Shown here in pieces: positions 30,898 through 38,383 of a DNA stretch of 64,000 nt. How positions within the stretch are numbered: the first letter of the stretch is position 1; each line of letters opens with the position of its first letter. The notes beneath the pieces were generated by a model that did not search any database, was not told where the DNA came from, and saw nothing but the letters and a program-made list of their open reading frames with translations. The translations under genes were made by a program, and so were the position numbers. The stretch is from Caenimonas soli (GTDB lineage Bacteria; Pseudomonadota; Gammaproteobacteria; Burkholderiales; Burkholderiaceae_C), in the NCBI RefSeq assembly GCF_013155545.1, contig NZ_JABJVV010000003.1, positions 286,667-350,666 on the forward strand, read 5' to 3'.

Positions 30898-31209
30898 TCA
30901 TCCCGTGATCATCAGCTGGTTATCGACAGACTTCACGCCTTCGATCTTGCGCGCTGTGTCTTCGGCTTTGCGGCGCAGGGCCATGCTCTTCACCTCGCCG
31001 CGAAGGCGAACATTGCCCTGGGTCGTGTCCACGTTAATTTTCAGTGCGCTAAGTTCCGGATCGGCCGCGAGGGCCGCCTTCAGCTTGGTGCCGATGGTCA
31101 CGTCGTCCACGGCCTGGCCAACCGTGCGTTGCGGACCGCTGGCGCCCGTCATGCCCGCGCAGCCGACAAGGCTCAGCACGGTGGCTGCTGCAATGATCAA
31201 GGTCTTCAT
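30898..31209 (-). CDS. BON-domain lipoprotein
   Basis: The protein has 103 residues. A lipoprotein signal (ATVLSLVGCAG) is followed by one BON domain: VDDVTIGTKLKAALAADPEL, TTQGNVRLRGEVKS and IEGVKSVDNQLMITG. BON proteins sit in the periplasm and bind membranes or stabilise the envelope under stress, as OsmY does. The longer upstream frame is non-coding. It is probably monocistronic. Confidence 0.9.
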   Translation of the reverse strand: MKTLIIAAATVLSLVGCAGMTGASGPQRTVGQAVDDVTIGTKLKAALAADPELSALKINVDTTQGNVRLRGEVKSMALRRKAEDTARKIEGVKSVDNQLMITG

Positions 31210-31339
31210 GCTTTCGCCCCTTTGAGGTAGGTGAAAGGAGACATCATGCGTTTTTCTGCACTCGCAGCCTTGTAGGAACTCGCCACAACACGTGGTCAGC
31301 CAGAGGTGCTCATCAGGCTGCTGGGGGCAGGCGGCCTGC

Positions 31340-31870
31340 TCAGCAATCGACAGGGTAGAGGCTTGCGTGCCTTGCCCTCGCCCGCCCATGGCGCACCGCG
31401 TTCTGCACTTCCGGCGGTGCCGCTTCAGCGATCTGCCGATCGGGCTCGACGCCCAAAGCGTCGTTGACGGTCGAGAATGCGAGCCGAAAGGCGATGAAGG
31501 TTGTTGCCTCGAAGATGTCCCTTTCTGAGCAATCGGCGGCGCGCAACGCGTCCACGTCCTGCGCCGTCGTGCCGTTGGGGTTGCCGACCACTTTGCGCGC
31601 CCACGCGGCGAGCGCCTCTTCGCGCGGCGTGAGGGCCTCGCTGGAGGATGCGCTGAGCACTGCGGCCGCGGTAGAGGGATCGACAGCCGAAGCAAGCATC
31701 TTCCCCCAGGCCAGCGAGCAGTACGAATCGCCCAGCGTAGACGCCGTGGCGCAGGTAAGTACCGCCTGTTCGCGAGGTGACAGCGACGAGGTGGAGGTGA
31801 CCAGGCCACGCAGTGCAAGGAACGCGTCTGCCACGTCCGGCCGCCAAGTCCAGGCCCGGTTGTAATTCAT
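31340..31870 (-). CDS. Carboxymuconolactone decarboxylase (AhpD-like) family protein
   Basis: The protein has 176 residues. The all-alpha CMD core includes LSPREQAVLTCATASTLGDS with two Cys residues 11 apart (CATASTLGDSYC), rather than the AhpD CxxC. REEALAAWARKVVGNPNGTT and FEATTFIAFRLAFSTVNDALG complete the fold. It may be a peroxidase-like or decarboxylase-like enzyme. Its start at 31870 lies 76 bases from the divergent hypothetical gene. Confidence 0.8.
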   Translation of the reverse strand: MNYNRAWTWRPDVADAFLALRGLVTSTSSLSPREQAVLTCATASTLGDSYCSLAWGKMLASAVDPSTAAAVLSASSSEALTPREEALAAWARKVVGNPNGTTAQDVDALRAADCSERDIFEATTFIAFRLAFSTVNDALGVEPDRQIAEAAPPEVQNAVRHGRARARHASLYPVDC

Positions 31871-31946
31871 GACGAAGCCGCGCTTCGCAAGGACGCCAGC
31901 TCGTCAGCCGCCGGAGGCCGCCCTCGACGGAGTAGAGTCGAACGCA

Positions 31947-32693
31947 ATGAACAGACTTCAAGCTGAGTTGCAACGTCTCTACCTCTCGCCTGACATGGAG
32001 CGAGAAGCCGCTGATCCTGAAGAGCCTGGCCTCGTCGGCCCCGGTGGGCGGGTGAGGGCGATGGTGCTGGAGCTTGCACGGCCCGCCAGCTGGGATGGTC
32101 TCGCGAAGGTATGGCGAGGCGTTCAGGTCGATCTGGAACTGCCCGCCCCTTCGATCGCAGTCTCCGGCATCGACGGCTACCAGCTCTGGTTCTCCTTGTC
32201 GGAGTCCGTTTCAGTCGCGCAAGCAATTGCATTTCTTGACTTGTTACGCAGGCGCTATCTCGGCGATATCCCGCAGGAGCACATCGGAATGAAACCTTCT
32301 GCGGATGCATCCGCGCCAGGGCACGCGCAGCACGAGGTGTTGCCTCCCGCCCAACGGGCAGCCGGGCGGTGGTCGGCGTTCGTGGCGCCGGACCTGGCAG
32401 CACTGTTCGCGGACGAGCCTTGGCTTGACCTTCCACCTGGTGCCGATGCGCAGGCAGACCTGTTGTCTCGCCTCAACAGCATGAAACCCGCCGACTTGAA
32501 GCGGGCATTGGAGCGGCTCAGGCCTGCCGATACCCCGGGATCTGCTCAGGCGCCACCGGCAGCGGCTACCGATAGTCCGGATCCCCGACGCTTCCTGCTC
32601 GAGATCATGAATGATCGAACCATAGAATTGCACCTGCGCATCGAGGCTGCGAAGGCGCTCTTGCCATACTTCGAAGGCCCTCGTCCGCTTTGA
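31947..32693 (+). CDS. Conserved-looking hypothetical, coupled to M16 peptidase
   Basis: The protein has 248 residues with no signal or membrane segment. The N-terminal half contains IDGYQLWFSLSESVSVAQAI and LDLLRRRYLGDI; the first loosely recalls the GYHxW motif of archaeo-eukaryotic-primase-like domains, which is speculative. The C-terminus RRFLLEIMNDRTIELHLRIE with AAKALLPYFEG resembles tails seen in phage-related small proteins. ATG 31947 was chosen; GGAG lies 13 bases upstream. The stop overlaps the TTG start of the peptidase gene by 4 bases (TTGA). I do not recognise the family. Confidence 0.65.
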   Translation: MNRLQAELQRLYLSPDMEREAADPEEPGLVGPGGRVRAMVLELARPASWDGLAKVWRGVQVDLELPAPSIAVSGIDGYQLWFSLSESVSVAQAIAFLDLLRRRYLGDIPQEHIGMKPSADASAPGHAQHEVLPPAQRAAGRWSAFVAPDLAALFADEPWLDLPPGADAQADLLSRLNSMKPADLKRALERLRPADTPGSAQAPPAAATDSPDPRRFLLEIMNDRTIELHLRIEAAKALLPYFEGPRPL

Positions 32694-34000
32694 CTCTTAT
32701 TACTTCGTCTCTCAAGACACTCGGCAACGGGGTGCGCCTCCTGGCCATCCGCCTTCCGCATGTACAAAGCGCCAGCGTCGGGGTCTTCCTGCGGGTGGGC
32801 TCCCGGGACGAGACGCCCGCGACCAGTGGCATCAGCCATGTTCTGGAGCACATGGCCTTCAAGGGCACGACCACCCGATCCGTCCAGGCGATCAACCTGG
32901 ATGCGGAGCGACTGGGAGCGGACGTCAATGCGTTCACGAGCAAGGACACGACGGGCTACTTCATGACCGGTCTGGGCAATCACGTGGACCAGTTCCTGAA
33001 GATGACGGCCGACATCGTCCTGAACAGCACCTTCCCTGAAGCCGAACTGAAGCGGGAGCTGGAGGTGATCCGTCAGGAAGCCATCGAGTACCTCGAGGAT
33101 CCGCAGGAGAGCTCCGGCGCGCTGCTGGACCGCGCCATCTGGGGAGACCACGCTATGGGTATGCCGGTGATTGGCACCGTGCAGAACATTGAACGCTTTA
33201 CCCGGGACGACCTCATCGTGCACGTGAAGTCTCACTACGTGGCCGACAAGACCGTTGTTGCCGCAGCGGGAAATTTCGACGTCGAAGCCTTCTTTGCTCA
33301 GGCCGGCCAACTCTTTGCCGGCATGCCCCGATCCACCAACGGGATGTCGCCGGCGCTTTCCGCGCCGGCACCGTACATCGGCAGCGCCATGGGACAGCGG
33401 TTCAGCCAGGTATCGCAGGTCTTCGTGAACATGGCTTACCCCCTTGCGCCAGCGAAGGCCGAAGAGATCCAGCAGCAGCGATGGCGACTCGTCGCATCGG
33501 TGGCGGCGATCCTGTTCGGCGGTGGAATGTCTGCGCCGCTGACGGACACCATTCGTGAACGACTCGGTCTCGCCTACACGGCGGAGTCGAGCACGGAAAA
33601 CGGCGATGTCTGGTTCAACTTCCTCGTGCATGCGGTCACAACCCCCGACAAGCTCGAGCAATTGATGACCGCCACTGGTGAACTGCTGCGCGAACACGCG
33701 CGCCTGATCGACCTGGTGCACTTGGAGCGGGCGAAGAACCAGCTGGCGGTTTCCCGCGTGCGTTCCTCGGAACGAACCTACGCGACCATGGAACGCGCGG
33801 TCGAAGAGCTCTTCGTGCACGGAATGGTCACGTCCACGAAGGAAACGATCTCCGTGATCGAAACCATCACGGCAGACGAAGTGCGGGCAGTCTTCGAGCG
33901 GATCCTGAAGAATCGGCCGGCGCTGGCGATCACCGGCAAGGCAGCCACCACCAAAGCGGCCAAGCAACTGGTGTCGACGCTCGCTGCCACTACCCAGTAG
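32690..34000 (+). CDS. M16 family zinc metallopeptidase
   Basis: The protein has 436 residues and the layout of a single-chain M16B peptidase. The inverted zinc motif HxxEH is present (GISHVLEHMAFKGT, about residue 50), and the third ligand Glu lies in ELEVIRQEAIEYLED about 70 residues on. The C-terminal half has the R/Y motif region DTIRERLGLAYTAES. No signal peptide was seen, so it is cytoplasmic or non-classical. It starts at TTG 32690, overlapping the previous stop, so the two genes are translationally coupled. Confidence 0.9.
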   Translation: MTLITSSLKTLGNGVRLLAIRLPHVQSASVGVFLRVGSRDETPATSGISHVLEHMAFKGTTTRSVQAINLDAERLGADVNAFTSKDTTGYFMTGLGNHVDQFLKMTADIVLNSTFPEAELKRELEVIRQEAIEYLEDPQESSGALLDRAIWGDHAMGMPVIGTVQNIERFTRDDLIVHVKSHYVADKTVVAAAGNFDVEAFFAQAGQLFAGMPRSTNGMSPALSAPAPYIGSAMGQRFSQVSQVFVNMAYPLAPAKAEEIQQQRWRLVASVAAILFGGGMSAPLTDTIRERLGLAYTAESSTENGDVWFNFLVHAVTTPDKLEQLMTATGELLREHARLIDLVHLERAKNQLAVSRVRSSERTYATMERAVEELFVHGMVTSTKETISVIETITADEVRAVFERILKNRPALAITGKAATTKAAKQLVSTLAATTQ

Positions 34001-34097
34001 TACTGCGGCCGAGAACCGGTCGCTTGTGATTCGTGGCAGACTATCTCTCGAGTGCGCCAGCCTGAGCAACCGTACCTGTCATGAGTTGGAGGACGAA

Positions 34098-34577
34098 ATG
34101 ATCAGTAAAAACACGATCTGCCTCTGGTACGACGGCACCGCCTTGGACGCCGCCCAGTTTTACGCGAAGACGTTTCCGGACAGCGCCGTGGGAGTGATCC
34201 TTCGCGCGCCTGGCGACTATCCCGCCGGCAAGCAAGGCGATGTCTTGACGGTCGAGTTCACCGTCATCGGCATCCCTTGCCTCGGCTTGAACGGCGGCCC
34301 CGAGTTCACGCACAGCGAGGCATTCTCGTTCCAGGTCGCGACCGATGACCAGGCCGAAACTGATCGCCTATGGAACGCGATTGTCAGCAACGGCGGCCAG
34401 GAAAGCGAATGCGGCTGGTGCAAGGACAAGTGGGGCCTGTCCTGGCAGATCACGCCACGGGCCCTCACGGAGGCGATCGCCGATCCTGATCGCGCGGCGG
34501 CCAAGCGCGCCTTCGAAGCAATGATGCAGATGAGAAAAATCGACATCGCTGCCATCGAAGCGGCACGACGGGGCTGA
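34098..34577 (+). CDS. VOC / PhnB-like protein
   Basis: The protein has 159 residues. It has the PhnB-type (3-demethylubiquinone methyltransferase-like) form of the glyoxalase fold: NTICLWYDGTALDAAQFYAKT, FTVIGIPCLGLNGGPEFTHS, GGQESECGWCKDKWGLSWQI and a helical tail. The function of this branch is unknown. ATG 34098 has GGAGGA 5 bases upstream, so it was preferred over the earlier start of the open frame. It follows the M16 peptidase by 97 bases. Confidence 0.87.
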   Translation: MISKNTICLWYDGTALDAAQFYAKTFPDSAVGVILRAPGDYPAGKQGDVLTVEFTVIGIPCLGLNGGPEFTHSEAFSFQVATDDQAETDRLWNAIVSNGGQESECGWCKDKWGLSWQITPRALTEAIADPDRAAAKRAFEAMMQMRKIDIAAIEAARRG

Positions 34578-34599
34578 GGCTTATTTCGCGTGTGGTGCT

Positions 34600-35448
34600 T
34601 CAACCCAGTTCAAAAGTCGTGACCCCGTACAGGCCGTGCATGGTCACGGCCGGCGGCCGGCCCGTGTACATACGCGCGGTCTCGAACACCCTGCGCATGT
34701 GATGGCGCTGCGCCAGCGCCACCGCGGCCGCGTTCGCCTCCGGCAGGTCGAGGTAGACGGGTTCCGCGGCGCCCGCCCGGGAGCACAGGGCTAGGAACAG
34801 GCACTCGGCGATGCGTTCTCGTTCGGCGAACAAGGGCCCGATCTTCCAGCCGCTGCGGCAGCGGCGGACCAGGCCGTAGCCTTGCAGCCGGCCGTCCTCG
34901 ATCCAGCCGCGCGCGGCGGCGTCCGGCTGTGTGAGCCAGGCGCGCAGGAAGGCCGTGCGCTCGGCGGGGAAGTACGCCTTGTCGTAGGCGCACACGGTGG
35001 AGAAGGGCACGCGGGCGAGGTCGACCACCCGCGCGTCGTCGGGGGCGGGCGTCCCGCCGCGACCCTCGTAGCGCACGTTGCGCCAGGCCAGCTCGAACCC
35101 TGACTTCCGGTAATTGGGCTGCTGCGCGACTACGCCGTCCAGCCCGATCTGCCGGCCCGCGGCGGAAGCCATCCCGTGCTGCCATAGCGCCCAGCCCAGG
35201 CCGCGGCCGCGCCATTCCGGCCGCACGATGTACAGGCCCAGGAATGCGAAGCCGGGCTCGTACTTGACCACCGAGATCGAGGCCACCGGCTCGCCCTCCA
35301 GCGTGCCGACGAAGAAGCCTTGCGGATCGGCGGCACGGAAGGTCTCGGCGTCGTGCAGGCCGGGATTCCAGCCTTCCTGAGCTGCCCACTCGATCGCGAG
35401 CGCGACCTCGTCGCGGCTCATTGTCCGGGTGACGTAGCCCGCTTGCAT
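34600..35448 (-). CDS. GNAT family N-acetyltransferase
   Basis: The protein has 282 residues and two parts. The N-terminal GNAT domain (residues about 1-130) has the acetyl-CoA loop IVRPEWRGRGLGWALWQHGM and the GxxxxVS strand EPVASISVVKYEPGFAFLGL. The C-terminal domain (about 150-280) matches the second GNAT-like half of two-domain acetyltransferases and ends RMYTGRPPAVTMHGLYG. The acceptor substrate is unknown. It converges with the VOC gene. Confidence 0.87.
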   Translation of the reverse strand: MQAGYVTRTMSRDEVALAIEWAAQEGWNPGLHDAETFRAADPQGFFVGTLEGEPVASISVVKYEPGFAFLGLYIVRPEWRGRGLGWALWQHGMASAAGRQIGLDGVVAQQPNYRKSGFELAWRNVRYEGRGGTPAPDDARVVDLARVPFSTVCAYDKAYFPAERTAFLRAWLTQPDAAARGWIEDGRLQGYGLVRRCRSGWKIGPLFAERERIAECLFLALCSRAGAAEPVYLDLPEANAAAVALAQRHHMRRVFETARMYTGRPPAVTMHGLYGVTTFELG

Positions 35449-35531
35449 GTCGCCATGCTAGATCTTGGGAGTGGTTTTCTCCAGTACCCCGTTGTTCCCG
35501 TTAAAGTGGACGGCCACGTGCACATGTCCAT

Positions 35532-35927
35532 ATGCCTTACCTTCAGCTAGACGTAACCGGCAGCTACTCCGTCAGCGACAAGCAGCGGTTGGCCGCTGCG
35601 ATGAGTGAGACTTACGCCCGCATGATGTCCGTGGACATCCGGCGAATCAGCGTTGCCATCCGCGAGTTGGGCGATGGCGGCCTGTGGCGAATTCCCGAAG
35701 TCGGCGACGAACCGGCCCCGGTCTCGATGCTCATGCTGGACATCCGCAGGGGCCGGCCCGCCGAGTTGCGGATGGAGCTGGCAAAGGCGCTTTGCCAGCA
35801 CTGCATTGACATTTTCGGCTTGCAGGAGCACCAGCTCAACGTCGAGTTCACCCAGCATGACGGTGACGAGATGTACCACCCAGCCCTTGGCGGTTACAGC
35901 CCTGACTGGAAGCCCGGCGAAGCCTGA
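35532..35927 (+). CDS. Tautomerase family protein
   Basis: The protein has 131 residues. It starts MPYLQLDVTGSYSVSDKQRL, giving the N-terminal Pro that is the catalytic base of the 4-oxalocrotonate tautomerase superfamily. The length fits the two-repeat MIF/MSAD-like branch; the second repeat contains SMLMLDIRRGRPAELRMELA and LQEHQLNVEF. The substrate is unknown. It is divergent from the GNAT gene, with a start spacing of 83 bases. Confidence 0.83.
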   Translation: MPYLQLDVTGSYSVSDKQRLAAAMSETYARMMSVDIRRISVAIRELGDGGLWRIPEVGDEPAPVSMLMLDIRRGRPAELRMELAKALCQHCIDIFGLQEHQLNVEFTQHDGDEMYHPALGGYSPDWKPGEA

Positions 35928-36074
35928 GGCCGCTCGGCCGGCGGGCGGTTGATATCTAAGGCCGAGCTTTGTAATCGTGCTCCGACAACGACTGCCGTAC
36001 CGCGCTGACGGCGCATGTGGTCCTGGGTGCGTTGGTATGGTGCAGTTACTTTTCTCCACTCGAAAGGCTCCACC

Positions 36075-36521
36075 ATGTACAAACACGTTATCTCTCTCGC
36101 TGTCGCTGTCGCTATTGGCTTCGGCATCGGCGGCAGCGCCTTCGCCGCCGATGCGATGAGCAAGGACGCCTACAAAGCCGAAAAGGACAAGATCGAGACG
36201 CAAGCCAAGGCCGACAAGAAGGCCTGCGATGGAATGAAGGCCAACGCGAAGGACGTGTGCCAAGCTGAGGCAAAGGCCAAGGAGAAGATCGCGAAGGCCG
36301 AGCTCGACGCCAAGAACAAGCCGGGTGCCAAGGCGGACGAGAAGGTGCGGCTGATGAAGGCCGAGGGCGACTATGAGGTCGCCAAGGAGAAGTGCGAGGA
36401 CCAGCAAGGCGCCGCTATGGCCACCTGCAAGAAGGATGCGAAAGCGTCTTACGACAAGGCCAAGACCGCTGCCAAGCAGGCTGCGGCGCAGCCGAAAGCG
36501 GACGCCAAGAGCAAGTCCTGA
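36075..36521 (+). CDS. Lys/Ala-rich periplasmic protein
   Basis: The protein has 148 residues. A signal peptide (MYKHVISLAVAVAIGFGIGG to SAFAA) is followed by a highly charged Lys/Ala/Asp-rich helical body with four Cys residues (KACDGM, KDVCQAE, EKCEDQ, ATCKKD). TolA-like low complexity and periodic charges suggest a coiled coil. Similar small secreted proteins are common in Comamonadaceae; the function is unknown. It ends 24 bases before the radical SAM gene. Confidence 0.75.
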   Translation: MYKHVISLAVAVAIGFGIGGSAFAADAMSKDAYKAEKDKIETQAKADKKACDGMKANAKDVCQAEAKAKEKIAKAELDAKNKPGAKADEKVRLMKAEGDYEVAKEKCEDQQGAAMATCKKDAKASYDKAKTAAKQAAAQPKADAKSKS

Positions 36522-36545
36522 TACTCCAGGCGGTCAGCCCCTTCG

Positions 36546-37625
36546 ATGCACCCTGCTCGCTGGTGGCACCGTCTGGACGACGGCCGCATCCAGTGCGATC
36601 TGTGCCCGCGCGATTGCCGGCTGCACGACGGCCAGCGCGGCATGTGCTTCGTGCGCCAGCGCGTCGGCGACGCGATGGTGCTCACGACCTACGGCCGCAG
36701 CTCCGGCTTCTGCCTCGATCCCATAGAGAAGAAGCCGCTCAACCATTTCTTCCCCGGCTCCAGCGTGCTTTCGTTCGGGACGGCGGGTTGCAACCTCGCT
36801 TGCAAGTTCTGCCAGAACTGGGACATTTCCAAGAGCCGGGAGATGGACCGGCTGATGGACGCCGCCTCGCCGCAGCGCATCGCGCAAGCCGCGCGCGCCA
36901 GCGGCGCCGCGAGCGTGGCCTTCACCTACAACGACCCGGTGATCTTTGCCGAGTACGCGATGGACACCGCCGATGCCTGCCATGCACTCGGCCTCTACAG
37001 CGTGGCGGTGACGGCCGGCTACATTCACGCGCAGCCACGCCGCGAGTTCTACGCGAGGATGGACGTGGCGAACGTCGACCTGAAGGGCTTCACCGAGAGT
37101 TTCTACTTCCAGCAGACCGGCGGCCACCTCGCGCCGGTGCTCGACACACTGCAGTACCTGCGGCACGAGACGGCGTGTTGGCTGGAGATCACGACGCTGC
37201 TGATCCCCGGCCTGAATGACGACGCCAGCGAGATCGAAGCGCTGTCGCGCTGGGTGGCGAGCGAGCTGGGGCCGGACGTGCCGCTGCATTTCACGGCCTT
37301 CCACCCGGACTACAAGATGCTGGACAGGCCGCCCACGCCGCCCGCCACGCTCCAGCGCGCCCGCGCCATCGCGCTCGCCAACGGCCTGCACTACGTTTAC
37401 ACCGGCAACGTGCATGACGTGGAGGGCGGCACCACTTACTGCCCCGGCTGCGGCGAACCGCTGATCCGGCGCGACTGGTACGAGGTGCTGGAATGCGCGC
37501 TCGACGCCCGCGCGTCCTGCCCGCATTGCGGCGCGCGCGTGGCCGGGTGCTTCGGCGCGTTCTCGCGCGGCTTCGGGCGGCGACGCATTCCGGTGCGGCT
37601 GGAAGCGGCCGGCGGCGAACCCTGA
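36546..37625 (+). CDS. amrS: AmmeMemoRadiSam-type radical SAM protein (AmrS-like)
   Basis: The protein has 359 residues. The radical SAM cluster motif is visible as GCNLACKFCQNWDISK (CxxxCxxC, about residues 75-90). It is preceded by the N-terminal CDLCPRDCRLHDGQRGMC, which with the SAM motif defines the AmrS/PFLA-related family. At the C-terminus a zinc-ribbon-like pair, YCPGCGEP and CPHCGARVAG, is added. AmrS proteins usually travel with AMMECR1 and MEMO domains; here the neighbour is a Mut7-C protein whose start overlaps its stop by one base. Confidence 0.88.
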   Translation: MHPARWWHRLDDGRIQCDLCPRDCRLHDGQRGMCFVRQRVGDAMVLTTYGRSSGFCLDPIEKKPLNHFFPGSSVLSFGTAGCNLACKFCQNWDISKSREMDRLMDAASPQRIAQAARASGAASVAFTYNDPVIFAEYAMDTADACHALGLYSVAVTAGYIHAQPRREFYARMDVANVDLKGFTESFYFQQTGGHLAPVLDTLQYLRHETACWLEITTLLIPGLNDDASEIEALSRWVASELGPDVPLHFTAFHPDYKMLDRPPTPPATLQRARAIALANGLHYVYTGNVHDVEGGTTYCPGCGEPLIRRDWYEVLECALDARASCPHCGARVAGCFGAFSRGFGRRRIPVRLEAAGGEP

Positions 37626-38368
37626 TGCCTCGCATGGTGACGGCGACTTTCCGCTTCTACGAGGAGCTGAACGATTTCCTCGCGCCCGAGCGGCGGCGGC
37701 GCGAGTTCACCGTGCCCTGCGCCCGCGCCGCCACCACCAAGCACATGATCGAGGCGCTCGGCGTTCCGCACACCGAGGTCGAGTTGATCCTGCTCAATGG
37801 CGCGTCGGTCGGTTTCGGCACGCTCCTGCGCGAGGGCGACCGCGTGGCCGTGTACCCCAAGTTCGAGGCGTTCGACATCAAGCCGCTGCTGCGCGTGCGC
37901 GAACAGCCACTGCGCGACATTCGCTTCGTGGCCGACACCCACCTCGGCTCCCTTGCCCGCCTGCTGCGGATGATGGGTTTCGACACTCTGTACGACAACG
38001 CCTTTGCCGACGACGAGATCGAGCGCCTGGCAGCGGCGCAGGGCCGCATCGTGCTGACGCGCGACCGCGACCTGCTTAAGCGGGGAAGCATCACGCATGG
38101 CTGCTATGTGCGCGCGCTGCGGCCGCAGCAGCAGTTGCGCGAGGTCTTCGAGCGGCTACAACTCGCGCGCAGCGCCCGCCCGTTCACCCTCTGCCCGGGC
38201 TGCAATGCGGCGCTGCATGCCGTCGCCAAGGCACAGGTGGAGCACCTTCTGCCGCCGCTCGTGCGCGAGCTCTACGACAGTTTCAGCACCTGCCAGGTCT
38301 GCGGGCGCGTGTTCTGGGAGGGAGCGCACTGGCAGCGCATGCGCGCTCTGGTCGATGCGGAATGCTGA
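37625..38368 (+). CDS. Ubiquitin-like/Mut7-C RNase domain protein
   Basis: The protein has 247 residues. The N-terminal ~85 residues form a ThiS/MoaD-like ubiquitin fold (FRFYEELNDFLAPERRRREF, then LREGDRVAVYP). From about residue 95 comes the Mut7-C RNase domain: IRFVADTHLGSLARLLRMMG, DEIERLAAAQGRIVLTRDRD and two Cys pairs (LCPGC, CQVCGR) that should bind zinc. This fusion is a known architecture proposed to act on RNA. It overlaps the AmrS stop by one base, so the two are coupled. Confidence 0.87.
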   Translation: MPRMVTATFRFYEELNDFLAPERRRREFTVPCARAATTKHMIEALGVPHTEVELILLNGASVGFGTLLREGDRVAVYPKFEAFDIKPLLRVREQPLRDIRFVADTHLGSLARLLRMMGFDTLYDNAFADDEIERLAAAQGRIVLTRDRDLLKRGSITHGCYVRALRPQQQLREVFERLQLARSARPFTLCPGCNAALHAVAKAQVEHLLPPLVRELYDSFSTCQVCGRVFWEGAHWQRMRALVDAEC

Positions 38369-38383
38369 TCCACTGACTGCAAG

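Noticed and set aside
35507..35529. TGGAC/GTCCA inverted arms before the tautomerase gene
   Set aside because: The arms are only 5 bases in GC-rich DNA and no paired regulator gene is near, so chance is likely.
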